In this document: piece by piece, positions 20,029-28,898 of the stretch
Numbering within the stretch: the stretch's first letter is position 1
Layout of the letters: the number at the start of each line of letters is the position of its first letter
Source of the DNA: Rodentibacter haemolyticus
GTDB lineage: Bacteria > Pseudomonadota > Gammaproteobacteria > Enterobacterales > Pasteurellaceae
Length of the DNA: 64,000 bases
Direction of reading: 5' to 3'
Assembly (NCBI RefSeq): GCF_015356115.1
Contig: NZ_CP063056.1
Location: 1,054,001-1,118,000 of the forward strand
Notes under the pieces: model-generated
The model's input: the letters and a program-made list of their open reading frames with translations, nothing else
Databases searched by the model: none
Told to the model about the DNA's origin: nothing
Program-made: the position numbers and the translations under genes

Positions 20029-21396
20029 TTAAAGAATCATTTTCACTAATTTATCCGCCTTAATTCGGGCAAATTTTTTCAGTAATTTTTGCACCGGTTC
20101 AGGATATTGTGAGAGTTCTTCCAATTCGGAATAATGTTTTAATACGTTGGTGTGTCGGCGAATATGTGCCAGTTCTTTTTCCACTTGATCACGCAGCTCT
20201 TGCTTTGGATCGTGAATTAATAAGCCGTTTTCCGCATCCAAACGCCACGCACGCGGGTTCAAATTATTGCCGGTGAGCAAAATATAACTTTCATCTACCC
20301 AAACGCCTTTTAAGTGATAGGTGTTGTCGCCGTCTTTCCATAAGCGTACGACCAAGCGCCCTTGTTCGATTTCCTGTTGAAAGTTTTCACAAAAACGGCG
20401 AAGGTTGCTTTCATATAAATAAGGCAATGCGCCCGCGATTTTAAAGGGTTGCTCAGGCGGAATGTAAAAATCGTTCGCCACTTTATCACCGACAATAATT
20501 TCCACATTTTTACCCTCTTGTAATAAGCCGGTGATCTTATTTTGCAGGGTGCGGGGAAAGTTAAAGTATGGGGTGCAAATCACCAAATTTTTTTGTACTT
20601 GTAAGAATAAATCTTCAATTACTTGGTTTAATTCATTGCCTGATGCGCCTAAGCCGAATAAAGGTGAAACGCTTAAAACATCGGAAAATTCGACCGCACT
20701 TTCTAACTGATATTCGGCGTAATTGGCTAGGTTTTTACGATAAGCCCGAATTGCCGCTCGGATTTCTTTTGTACGTGGACGGTTTACCGTATCTAGCGGA
20801 TGTACGGCATCAAAATTCAATAAATGATCATTAATGAAATTCACCATTGAATTTGCCAGTTCAGTATCGGTGATTTTTTGATAGCGGTCGTAACGATATT
20901 TGTCATTTTGTTGTAAATACACATTGTTGATGCTCGCGCCGCTGTATAGCACGGTATCATCAAAAATAAACCCTTTAATGTGCAATACACCAAAGACTTC
21001 ACGGGTATTAATCGGCACGCCGAAAAACATATTGGGATCATCAGGGAGTTGGTAGGTTTGACGCTGTTCACAATACCAATCGGCATTGGTGTCGGATTTT
21101 TCTGCGCCTAATAAATTGCGTTGACCACGGTGCCAATCCACAAGAATTTTGACGTCTAAATCAGGGTGCTCTTGCTTTACGCGATAAATCTCATCAAGAA
21201 TTTCTTGCCCTGCTTCATCTTTTTGCCAGTAAAGTGCGGTCACATAAATGCGTTTTTTTGCATTTCTGATTAATTCAATAATCTGCGTTTTAAATTCAGT
21301 CGGGCTGAACAAAAATTCAATTTGCGCTTTTTCTAAGGGTAAAAAGGGCAAATTTTGGAGATTTTGCACAGGTCCTTTTAATTTATTGATTAACAT
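20029..21396 (-). CDS. pssA: CDP-diacylglycerol-serine O-phosphatidyltransferase
   Basis: This 455-residue protein of the phospholipase D superfamily has two HKD-type motifs, GVLHIKGFIFDDTVLYSGASINN in the first half and NTYHLKGVWVDESYILLTGNNLNPR in the second. It makes phosphatidylserine, the precursor of phosphatidylethanolamine, and associates with the membrane from the cytosol. The ATG at 21396 (MLINKLKG) is chosen over an upstream TTG because it matches the family start and length. Confidence 0.95.
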   Translation of the reverse strand: MLINKLKGPVQNLQNLPFLPLEKAQIEFLFSPTEFKTQIIELIRNAKKRIYVTALYWQKDEAGQEILDEIYRVKQEHPDLDVKILVDWHRGQRNLLGAEKSDTNADWYCEQRQTYQLPDDPNMFFGVPINTREVFGVLHIKGFIFDDTVLYSGASINNVYLQQNDKYRYDRYQKITDTELANSMVNFINDHLLNFDAVHPLDTVNRPRTKEIRAAIRAYRKNLANYAEYQLESAVEFSDVLSVSPLFGLGASGNELNQVIEDLFLQVQKNLVICTPYFNFPRTLQNKITGLLQEGKNVEIIVGDKVANDFYIPPEQPFKIAGALPYLYESNLRRFCENFQQEIEQGRLVVRLWKDGDNTYHLKGVWVDESYILLTGNNLNPRAWRLDAENGLLIHDPKQELRDQVEKELAHIRRHTNVLKHYSELEELSQYPEPVQKLLKKFARIKADKLVKMIL

Positions 21397-21536
21397 AATC
21401 TGTCTCTGCAATTTCTAGGAACCTGTAGTTTACAATATTTCCCTCTCGGATTGATAGAAAAAAGGTTTTTTTTCGCTATAATGCTCAAAGTTTCTTGCTT
21501 TTTGGCAAATGATCATCCAATTTTCCGGGCTTTATT

Positions 21537-22610
21537 ATGACAAATTTACGTAAACCGACTTTTCAAACCAATTCCGATAAATCTTTTCAGGAACGTAGCC
21601 CTAAACGCACTTCCGAACCTTCAGCCCCCCGTTTTAAGGAACGTCAATCTTCTGAAAAACGCACGCAAAATCGACCGCACTTTGATAAAAAACCGAATGA
21701 TCGCAACGCAAACCACCGTTTTCAACAAGAAATTCGAGAACCAAAAGTTTCAGCGTTTTCTTTAAATAAAGCGAACGGTGAACAAGGTGCGGTTAAAGTT
21801 ACGGTGAAAAGTACCGCTGTTGTTTATAAAGAAAAGGAAAAGAAAACCGGTCCGCTTTCTCCACGTGCGCCTGAAAAAATTAAGAAAAATCGTGCGGAAG
21901 AAATGAAGGTATATGGTGAGAATGCTTGTTTAGAATGCTTTGCACAACGTCCGGAAAGTATCGTTCGCGTGTGGGCAACGGTACAAATGTCACATAAAAT
22001 CGGTGAGATGTTCAGCTATTTGGCGGCGAATAAAAAAGTGTATCACGTTGTAAGTTCGGAGGAATTGACTTTGGTCAGCGGCTCGGAACACCACGGCGGC
22101 ATTTGTATGCTTGTCAAAAAACAACGCCCTTTTACATTGCAAGGCTACTTGGATATTCCGCATCAAGAAGATGCCCTCGTGTTGTTTGATAATGTGCATA
22201 ATGCTCAAAATGTAGGAGGCGTGTTGCGTACTTGTGCATTTTATGGCGTGAAACACATTGTGACGGCGAATGCCGATAATCTCTATTCTGCGGCAGCGAT
22301 GCGTGTTGCGGAGGGCGGTGCGGAGCATATCCGTTTGTTAGAATGTTTAGATGTTGAATCGGCGTTGCAGCAACTTCGCCAAGCGGGTTATCAAGTGGTA
22401 CATATCGCACAAGGTAAAGAAGGTGTGACATTGGATAAAGCTCAATTCGGCAAGAAAGTCGTGTTTTTGTTGAGCGAAGGCAGCACGGCGGATTTGTGTG
22501 AGAAACCGGATTTAAACGTGCGTTTATCTTTGAGCAGTCCATTAAAAAACGGCTTAAATATTGCGGTTAATGGCGGCATTTTGTTGGCGAAGTGGTATTT
22601 TGCAAAATAA
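21537..22610 (+). CDS. yfiF: SpoU/TrmH-family RNA 2'-O-methyltransferase (YfiF-like)
   Basis: This 357-residue protein has a lysine/arginine-rich disordered N-terminal third, a substrate-binding domain, and a C-terminal SpoU knot. Knot motif 1 is LFDNVHNAQNVGGVLRTCAF, motif 2 is VVFLLSEGS and motif 3 is LSLSSPLKNGLNIAVNGGI. It methylates an RNA ribose using SAM; the target of YfiF is not established to my knowledge. It is transcribed divergently from pssA. Confidence 0.88.
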   Translation: MTNLRKPTFQTNSDKSFQERSPKRTSEPSAPRFKERQSSEKRTQNRPHFDKKPNDRNANHRFQQEIREPKVSAFSLNKANGEQGAVKVTVKSTAVVYKEKEKKTGPLSPRAPEKIKKNRAEEMKVYGENACLECFAQRPESIVRVWATVQMSHKIGEMFSYLAANKKVYHVVSSEELTLVSGSEHHGGICMLVKKQRPFTLQGYLDIPHQEDALVLFDNVHNAQNVGGVLRTCAFYGVKHIVTANADNLYSAAAMRVAEGGAEHIRLLECLDVESALQQLRQAGYQVVHIAQGKEGVTLDKAQFGKKVVFLLSEGSTADLCEKPDLNVRLSLSSPLKNGLNIAVNGGILLAKWYFAK

Positions 22611-22649
22611 CCTTGCTTAAAGTGCGGTTGATTTTTCTATTGTTTTTAG

Positions 22650-22673
22650 AGCCGACAGGATTGTCGGCTTTTT
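22650..22673 (+). terminator. Terminator of yfiF
   Basis: AGCCGACA and TGTCGGCT form an 8-bp stem with a 4-base loop followed by TTTTT. Confidence 0.85.
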
Positions 22674-22701
22674 CTATTATGGAAGTTAATAAATGAGGTC
22701 G

Positions 22702-22737
22702 AAAAAACACATCAAGGAACGATTATTCCTTGATGTG
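22702..22737 (-). terminator. Terminator of the NhaC-family gene
   Basis: CACATCAAGGAA and TTCCTTGATGTG form a perfect 12-bp stem followed on the minus transcript by UUUUUU, 11 bases after the stop codon. Confidence 0.88.
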
Positions 22738-22748
22738 CATAGGAAACC

Positions 22749-24149
22749 TTATTCAATCCGTTCGATTTTGATATTAAATAAGGCGAATACTATTGCCAGT
22801 AATGGTACTGCGTAGTTGAAAACTGCATAAGGTGCATATTCAAACGCGCTGACTTGAAGCATGGAATAAGCATAGACACCGCAAGTGTTCCAAGGTACAA
22901 GGACGGAAGTTACCGTTCCACCGTCTTCTAAAGCACGGGAAAGATTTTTTGAGTGCAATTTCCGTTCTTTATAGGCGGTTACATACATTCTGCCGGGTAA
23001 TAGAATGGAAATGTATTGCTCCGAGGTGGTGCAATTTGTAATTACGGAGGAAAAAATGGTGGCAATAATTAACATACTTGCACTGCGGGCAAAATGTAAA
23101 ATGGTTGATACAACAGATCTCAGCATTCCGGTTTGTTCCGCAATGCCTCCAAAGCTCATGGCGACAATGGTGAGAGAAATGGTATACATCATTGATTCAA
23201 TTCCACCACGATTAAACAAGGTATCAATTATTTCGTGTCCACTTTGAATTTTAAAGCCATCGTGTAACGTTTTAACTGCTGTACCTACATCGCTCCCTTG
23301 TACAAAAACGTGGCAGAGTGAGCCGAGCAATATTCCAATGGTTAATGCCGGGATCGCAGAGACTTTTTTCATCACGAGTAACACGACGATGACAGGTACA
23401 AGTAATAACCAAGGGCTAATGACAAAATTTTTGGAAATATTTTCCATTACGCTTTGTATGTGAGAGAGGTTTGTATGTGAGGAATCAAATTGCATTCCCA
23501 TATACAAATAAAAAGCTAATGCGATGACATAAGCCGGTAAGGTTGTGGTGAGCATATGTTTAATATGATCGAATAAATCGGTATTGGTGATGCCGGAGGC
23601 AAGATTGGTGGTATCTGAGAGAGGGGACATTTTATCTCCAAAGTAAGCCCCTGAAATCACAGCACCCGCAACTATCGGAGTGGGAATTCCTATACTTAAA
23701 CCGATACCGATTGCAGCTACGCCAATTGTTCCCATTGTTGACCAAGAACTGCCGATGGAAAGTGTCACCAACCCGCAAATAATACAAATCGTAAAGAGAA
23801 ATAGCGAAGGTGAAATGAGCTTCAAACCATAGTAAATCATTGTTGCGACAATCCCGCCACCTAACCAAGCGCCGATAGTCAGCCCGATCATAATGATGAT
23901 AACAATGGCGGGGAGCGCCATTTTAATGCCGCTGTAAATACCTTGTTCAATGGTATTCCAACGATAGCCGAATTTCATCGCAACCAGTGTTGCCGTGATT
24001 GCGCCGATGATAAGCGGAACATGAGGTGAGGCTTCAAATTTAATGATAGAAACCGCCATTGTTGCAACCATAACGAGAACGGGCAGTAATGCGTACAGGA
24101 AAGGGATATTAATTTGTTGGTTTGATATTTGAGATTTTGTATTTTGCAT
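22749..24149 (-). CDS. NhaC-family Na+/H+ antiporter-like transporter
   Basis: This is a 466-residue polytopic membrane protein with the NhaC-family pattern: IGLTIGAWLGGGIVATMIYYG, SIGSSWSTMGTIGVAAIG and GAYFGDKMSPLSDTTNLASG. The ATG at 24149 has a strong AGGAGGAGG ribosome-binding site. Family members exchange sodium for protons or carry organic ions. Because it follows an ornithine cyclodeaminase gene and lies opposite an Lrp-type regulator, an amino-acid substrate is also plausible, but that is inference. A stem-loop precedes its ribosome-binding site. Confidence 0.82.
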   Translation of the reverse strand: MQNTKSQISNQQINIPFLYALLPVLVMVATMAVSIIKFEASPHVPLIIGAITATLVAMKFGYRWNTIEQGIYSGIKMALPAIVIIIMIGLTIGAWLGGGIVATMIYYGLKLISPSLFLFTICIICGLVTLSIGSSWSTMGTIGVAAIGIGLSIGIPTPIVAGAVISGAYFGDKMSPLSDTTNLASGITNTDLFDHIKHMLTTTLPAYVIALAFYLYMGMQFDSSHTNLSHIQSVMENISKNFVISPWLLLVPVIVVLLVMKKVSAIPALTIGILLGSLCHVFVQGSDVGTAVKTLHDGFKIQSGHEIIDTLFNRGGIESMMYTISLTIVAMSFGGIAEQTGMLRSVVSTILHFARSASMLIIATIFSSVITNCTTSEQYISILLPGRMYVTAYKERKLHSKNLSRALEDGGTVTSVLVPWNTCGVYAYSMLQVSAFEYAPYAVFNYAVPLLAIVFALFNIKIERIE

Positions 24150-24167
24150 ACAGTCCTCCTCCTGAGA

Positions 24168-24195
24168 AGTGCGATTTTGTAGAGAAAATCGCACT
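24168..24195 (-). promoter_or_regulatory. Intercistronic stem-loop before the NhaC-family gene
   Basis: AGTGCGATTT and AAATCGCACT form a perfect 10-bp stem with an 8-base loop, ending a few bases before the AGGAGG ribosome-binding site of the transporter. No U-tract follows, so it is more likely a processing or translation-control element than a terminator. Confidence 0.45.
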
Positions 24196-24268
24196 GTATT
24201 TGATGAAAAAATATGATTAATGCATCGTTGCACATATCCTTAATTATTTAACTGACATTTTAAAATGA

Positions 24269-25327
24269 TTAAATATTTGCATAATCGGAAAGGTAGCTAA
24301 ATAAGTCTTTCGGATCTTTTAAATCAGGGGTAAGTGACAATGGTCGAGCCAAACCTAATTTGATCGCTGCATCATTCATATAGCGAATCGCTGAAAAATC
24401 TTCAATAGCAAAACCTACAGAATCAAATAAAGTAACTTCTTCTTTCGATTGACGGGCGGATTGATCTTTTTGGAAAACTTCAAATAACGGCGTAACCGGA
24501 AAATCAGCAGGCATATTTTGCAGTTCGCCCTCAATACGTGTTTGAGGTTCAAATTCCACAAACACGCGCGCATTTTTAACCACTTCTACATGTAACTCCG
24601 TTTTATTGACATTATCGCCCCCTACCGCATTAATATGCATGCCAGCTTCAATCATTTCCGGTGTAATAATATTGGCTCTTGAATATTCAGCCGTTACGGT
24701 AGTAATAATGTCCGCATTTTTGACCGCTTGTGCAACGGTATCGAAGATCTCAATTTTTAACGAGGTATTTGCTAAATTGCGAGCCAATTTTTCACTGGCT
24801 TTCCGATCAATATCAAATAAAGCGAGTTCCTCAATTCCCAACAAGTAATAGAATGCCAATGCTTGAAATTCACTTTGACAGCCATTACCGATAATTGCCA
24901 TTCGTTTACTATTTGGACGGGCGAGATATTGTGCCGCAAGTACGGAGGTCGCGGCAGTACGTAATGCGGTGCTCAGGGTGAATTCGCTGATAACATCAGG
25001 TTGTCCCGTATCATTACTGATTAATGCGCCAAAGGCTAAGATGGTTGAAAGTCCTTCATTCGGGTTTTTAGGGTGACAATTTACATATTTAAAACTGTAT
25101 TGCTGTTGATTAGCAATAGGCATTAATTCTAATACACCATCGGGAACATGATTGGAAATCCTAGGGCTTTTGTCAAAGGAATCCCAGTTAAGATAATCTT
25201 CTAAAATATAATCCCTCATTCCTTTCAGCGTTTCTTCAATACCTTGACGTTTAATGATATTCGCAACATCTTGCGGACTAATAATAATGGTTGGCAAACT
25301 TCCTGTGATAGTTGACGGGTATGACAT
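24269..25327 (-). CDS. Ornithine cyclodeaminase / mu-crystallin family protein
   Basis: The 352-residue protein (start at 25327, behind CGGAGGAAAG) contains FKYVNCHPKNP near residue 80, the Rossmann segment MAIIGNGCQSEFQALAFYYL and HINAVGGDNVNKTEL, matching ornithine cyclodeaminases. These use bound NAD to turn ornithine into proline plus ammonia. Other members act on alanine or lysine derivatives. It precedes the NhaC-family gene by 119 bases in the same direction and is divergent from an Lrp/AsnC regulator, suggesting an amino-acid-controlled catabolic unit. Confidence 0.85.
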   Translation of the reverse strand: MSYPSTITGSLPTIIISPQDVANIIKRQGIEETLKGMRDYILEDYLNWDSFDKSPRISNHVPDGVLELMPIANQQQYSFKYVNCHPKNPNEGLSTILAFGALISNDTGQPDVISEFTLSTALRTAATSVLAAQYLARPNSKRMAIIGNGCQSEFQALAFYYLLGIEELALFDIDRKASEKLARNLANTSLKIEIFDTVAQAVKNADIITTVTAEYSRANIITPEMIEAGMHINAVGGDNVNKTELHVEVVKNARVFVEFEPQTRIEGELQNMPADFPVTPLFEVFQKDQSARQSKEEVTLFDSVGFAIEDFSAIRYMNDAAIKLGLARPLSLTPDLKDPKDLFSYLSDYANI

Positions 25328-25469
25328 AACTTTCCTCCGATGAGTTAATGAAATGTTAAAGTATTGTTGCAACCTCCTTAGTGTGCAAGATTTTTCTGTT
25401 AATTAAAATAGCAAAATGTGCTAATGTTTTGGTTGGATTTTAGTCATTTTGTCAGGGGTAGCTTACATT

Positions 25470-25898
25470 ATGTCAATTTTAGATAAAACGGATCAGGAGT
25501 TATTGAGTTTATTGCGGGAAAATGCGAGATATTCCATTGCATTTTTGGCTCAAAAACTGAAAGTCTCTCGGGCAACCGTAACAAATCGTATTGCACGGCT
25601 TGAAAAAGCGGGAATTATTTTAGGTTATCGGGTGGAGCTTCACTCTACGGCGGATAATAACGGTATCAAGGCTTGGACAACGGTTATTGTCGATGGCGGA
25701 GCAACGACAGAGGTTGTCCAAATGCTACGTGGTGAGCCTTGTATCAATGCGATTTACGACACAAATGGACGTTGGGATATTCTTGTTGAACTTATCGCGC
25801 CGTCATTGGAGGAACTTGGGCAAGCGCTTGAACGAATTCGCTCGATTAAAGCAATCCATACTTCAGAAACTCATATCCATTTAAAACGTTATGTATAA
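25470..25898 (+). CDS. Lrp/AsnC-family transcriptional regulator
   Basis: The 142-residue protein has an N-terminal helix-turn-helix (LDKTDQELLSLLRENARYS, LAQKLKVSRATVTNRIARLE) and a C-terminal RAM/ACT-like effector domain (INAIYDTNGRWDILVELIAP). The ATG at 25470 is preferred to an upstream TTG. It is divergent from the ornithine cyclodeaminase gene across a 142-base promoter region, so it most likely controls that gene and the transporter in response to an amino acid. Confidence 0.88.
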   Translation: MSILDKTDQELLSLLRENARYSIAFLAQKLKVSRATVTNRIARLEKAGIILGYRVELHSTADNNGIKAWTTVIVDGGATTEVVQMLRGEPCINAIYDTNGRWDILVELIAPSLEELGQALERIRSIKAIHTSETHIHLKRYV

Positions 25899-25939
25899 AT
25901 CAAAACCTTTTATTTAGCGATATGATGTAGTCATCACAC

Positions 25940-26012
25940 GTAGGGTGGGCAACTTGTTGCCCACCTGAAATATCCGTATTGAAACGGTGGGCAAAAAATT
26001 TGCCCACCCTAC
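25940..26012. repeat. REP/BIME-like 73-bp imperfect palindrome, backbone family, copy 2
   Basis: It runs from GTAGGGTGGGCAACTTG to AAATTTGCCCACCCTAC with CTGAAATATCC in the centre, the same length and centre as the copy at 14974-15046. Confidence 0.85.
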
Positions 26013-26038
26013 ACTCCAAAGTGCGGTCAAAATATCAC

Positions 26039-26656
26039 TTATTTTTTCACTTCTTTTTGATCGTCTTTAAAACCTGATTCCACGCCGCTCATATCCGGTA
26101 ATTGGTGGGCAATACCTTTGTGGCAATCAATACAGGTTTTGCCTTCCGTTTTCATTTTTTGGTGCATACGTGCTGCAACGGAACGTTGATCATTAAAATT
26201 CATACGATCAACCTTATGACAGTTGCGACATTCTTGTGAATCGTTAGCTTTCATTCGTGCCCATTCATTTTCCGCCATGGCTAAACGATGTCGGTTGAAT
26301 TTTTCAAGCGTATCCACTTTGCCGGTGTAATAGGCGTATACCTCTTTTGCCGCAATGATTTTACGTTTCATCTTTGGAATAAATTCATGTGGTACGTGGC
26401 AATCTGGACAACTTGCACCCACGCCGGTACGGGTTTGATAATGCACGCTGTGTAAGTATTCCGGATAAGCATCTTGCGTATGGCAACTTGCACAAAATTG
26501 CTCTGTGTTGGTTTGTTCCAGACCATAATTAAACCCAACCCAAGATAAAATGCCACCAATAAATGCGAGGCTGATAATCGTGCCGACAGCTAAGCGACTT
26601 GGCTTACGAAACCAATGCCAAAAACGCACGATAAAGTTTGGTTTTTTCTCTGACAT
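26039..26656 (-). CDS. napC: Periplasmic nitrate reductase tetrahaem cytochrome NapC
   Basis: The 205-residue protein has one N-terminal membrane helix (about residues 20-40) and four CxxCH haem sites: CASCH, CPDCH, CRNCH and CIDCH. It belongs to the NapC/NirT family of membrane quinol dehydrogenases and feeds electrons from menaquinol/ubiquinol to NapB-NapA. It is the last gene of napFDAGHBC. Confidence 0.96.
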   Translation of the reverse strand: MSEKKPNFIVRFWHWFRKPSRLAVGTIISLAFIGGILSWVGFNYGLEQTNTEQFCASCHTQDAYPEYLHSVHYQTRTGVGASCPDCHVPHEFIPKMKRKIIAAKEVYAYYTGKVDTLEKFNRHRLAMAENEWARMKANDSQECRNCHKVDRMNFNDQRSVAARMHQKMKTEGKTCIDCHKGIAHQLPDMSGVESGFKDDQKEVKK

Positions 26657-26669
26657 AACCCTTCCTTAA

Positions 26670-27113
26670 TTAGTTGCCGTAACCTTTCATCGGTTTGAAG
26701 TCGTTCGGTACGATAGGATCCACATTTGATTGAGAAACGTGGCATTGTAAACAGAAATAGCGGCGAGGTGAGGAACTGGAACCCACATTACCGTCACGAT
26801 CCATAAAGTGTGTCGGGCTAATTCGGGTTGCTCCGCTTAAACGGGCATTTTCCGGACTGTGACAGTTTAAACATTGGTTCACATTTTTTGTCACTTGGTA
26901 ATTGGCTACACTATGTGGCACCATAGGCGGTTGGTTCACATAGTTTAATGCAGGTAATTCACTTTGACGCGGTGCATTGTGAAACGCCGGTGCGACATTT
27001 TCCGGTGATTGGGTTAAATCTTTTCCTATCGGTTGTACATCAGCAGCCATTAAAGAACCGGCAAAAAGTGCGGTCATTAATCCTGTTAAAATTTTAGATA
27101 CCTGTTTAGTCAT
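26670..27113 (-). CDS. napB: Periplasmic nitrate reductase dihaem cytochrome NapB
   Basis: This 147-residue secreted protein has a cleavable signal (ending near AGSLMAADV) and two haem-binding sites, CLNCH and CLQCH. It passes electrons from NapC to NapA in the periplasm. The ATG at 27113 is preferred to a GTG at 27122 because AGGGGAG lies 8 bases upstream of it. That ribosome-binding site is inside the end of napH, so the genes are coupled. Confidence 0.95.
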   Translation of the reverse strand: MTKQVSKILTGLMTALFAGSLMAADVQPIGKDLTQSPENVAPAFHNAPRQSELPALNYVNQPPMVPHSVANYQVTKNVNQCLNCHSPENARLSGATRISPTHFMDRDGNVGSSSSPRRYFCLQCHVSQSNVDPIVPNDFKPMKGYGN

Positions 27114-27118
27114 ATTAA

Positions 27119-27982
27119 TCACTCCCCTGAATGATCGAATCTGGTCGAAAATTTGAAAACTTTTTCAGCGCAAACGTCAATGCAACGTCCGCAACTAATA
27201 CAATCTTTGGAAAGCACAAGGAGGCTTTCGTCTTTTTTTCCGTGTAAAGGTGAACGTAAAACTTGGGCTTCAGGACAGACATTGTAACAATCCATACAAT
27301 TATCGCATTTGGCTCGATCAATCACTTTGATTCGGATTAAACTTTTCGCACCAATTAGCCCGTAAGCCGCACCGATGGGGCAAAGATGCCCGCACCAGCC
27401 GTGTTCCGCAATCAATAAATCAAAAAGAAAAATCACCAATACCAGCCACGCCGTTGCACCTAAGCCGAATACAAAGGCACGACCTAATGCCGCAACGGGA
27501 TTAATCCATTCCCATAACAGCATACCGCTTATCACACTACCTGCTAAAATCATCACCAGAATGCCGTAACGCAAGTTGCGTGACAATTTTGCCGTTTGGC
27601 GAATTCCCAGTTTGCGGCGTAACCACGCTGCCGTATCGGTCACCATATTCAGCGGGCAAACCCAGCCGCAAAATATTTTGCTACCGAGGAATGCATAGCA
27701 AAGCACGATAATGGCTGCACCTATTAAGGTGAGCGTATCAGGCAGGTGTCCTGTGGCAAGACTTTCAAGGGTGATTAAAGGATCACTTAGCGGAATCGTA
27801 TCCAATAACAGACTACCGCTATAATTACCTTTTAAAATCCATACGCCGAAGTAGGGGCCGCTTAAGAACATCGCGATAATGCTAAGTTGGCTTAATCGAC
27901 GCCAAAATAAAAAGCGATTGGCGTACCACCAACCCCATTTTTCACGGGATTCTTTCCCGGCATATTTAGGTGCATTCGCCAT
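27119..27982 (-). CDS. napH: Quinol dehydrogenase membrane subunit NapH
   Basis: The 287-residue polytopic iron-sulfur protein has CGWVCPLN and CGHLCPIG Cys motifs at membrane edges. Two cytosolic 4Fe-4S sites follow, CDNCMDCYNVCP and CISCGRCIDVC. With NapG it forms an alternative quinol-oxidising branch feeding periplasmic nitrate reductase. Its start overlaps the napG stop by one base (TAATG). Confidence 0.96.
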   Translation of the reverse strand: MANAPKYAGKESREKWGWWYANRFLFWRRLSQLSIIAMFLSGPYFGVWILKGNYSGSLLLDTIPLSDPLITLESLATGHLPDTLTLIGAAIIVLCYAFLGSKIFCGWVCPLNMVTDTAAWLRRKLGIRQTAKLSRNLRYGILVMILAGSVISGMLLWEWINPVAALGRAFVFGLGATAWLVLVIFLFDLLIAEHGWCGHLCPIGAAYGLIGAKSLIRIKVIDRAKCDNCMDCYNVCPEAQVLRSPLHGKKDESLLVLSKDCISCGRCIDVCAEKVFKFSTRFDHSGE

Positions 27983-28785
27983 TATTTTCCGCCTCCTAAT
28001 ACCGGTGCTAAAATCGGTTCCGCCGGTTCGGCTATTGCCGCTTCAGGTGTGCGTGTAGGTAACGAAATCATATCGCTCGGCGCAAGGGAATGACCGGCTT
28101 TCGCTTTTTCCTCCCAACCCAAACGATAATGTTTGCCCAGCATACCTTTCGCCAGTTCCATCGGCAGAACTTTAATCGCTGCGTCTTCCAATACACAGGC
28201 TTGTTCACATTTCCCACAGCCGGTACAAGCATCGGAATGAACCGTTGGTATAAACAATGCGTGTTTGTCCGAACGTGGATTATGTTGTTTTTCTAATGTG
28301 ATGGCTTTGTCGATTAACGGACAAACGCGATAACATACATCACAACGTAATCCTTGCCAATTTAAGCAGGTTTCGTGATCCAATAGCACCGATAATCCCA
28401 TTCGTGATTCATTGATGTCGGTTGCATTACGATCCAATGCGCCACTCGGACAGGCATGAGCGCACGGAATATCCGGACACATCTCACAAGGTTTATCACG
28501 CGCAATAAAATACGGTGTTCCCGCTTCCACAGGCGATAATAGCGAAGCCAGATGCAACATATCGTAAGGGCAGGCTTGTACACACTGACCGCAACGAATA
28601 CAGGCGGCGGAAAAGGCTTTGGCATCTTGCAATGCAAAGGGCGGTCGCAACGGCACACCTTCGCGGGCAAGGCTTTGTTTCTGCTGTAATCCCAACAAAA
28701 TCCCCACGCAGACCAAACCGCCCGCGGTACGGGAGGTATCTTTTAAAAAGCGTCTGCGCTCAGGATTAAGAATGGGCTTTTTCAT
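27982..28785 (-). CDS. napG: Ferredoxin-type protein NapG
   Basis: This 267-residue protein has a twin-arginine signal (RRRFLKD near residue 9) and four 4Fe-4S clusters: [35 protein letters not shown] and [12 protein letters not shown]. It is exported folded and hands electrons from NapH towards the terminal reductase. The ATG at 28785 ([12 protein letters not shown]) is preferred to an in-frame upstream GTG. Confidence 0.95.
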   Translation of the reverse strand: MKKPILNPERRRFLKDTSRTAGGLVCVGILLGLQQKQSLAREGVPLRPPFALQDAKAFSAACIRCGQCVQACPYDMLHLASLLSPVEAGTPYFIARDKPCEMCPDIPCAHACPSGALDRNATDINESRMGLSVLLDHETCLNWQGLRCDVCYRVCPLIDKAITLEKQHNPRSDKHALFIPTVHSDACTGCGKCEQACVLEDAAIKVLPMELAKGMLGKHYRLGWEEKAKAGHSLAPSDMISLPTRTPEAAIAEPAEPILAPVLGGGK

Positions 28786-28898
28786 TTTCTTTTTGATTTT
28801 TAACCGCACTTTTATGATGACGGAGAGTTGAAAAATTTACCTATGATTTATTTTCTATTCCACTTCATTAATAAGTGCGATCGATTTTTACGTTGTTT

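Noticed and set aside
22132..22542. 136-residue frame opposite yfiF
   Set aside because: It lies antisense within the conserved SpoU domain and has no features of its own.
25320..25470. Operator repeat for the Lrp-type regulator
   Set aside because: I searched the divergent promoter region for a clear inverted repeat and found only short imperfect ones that I could not support.
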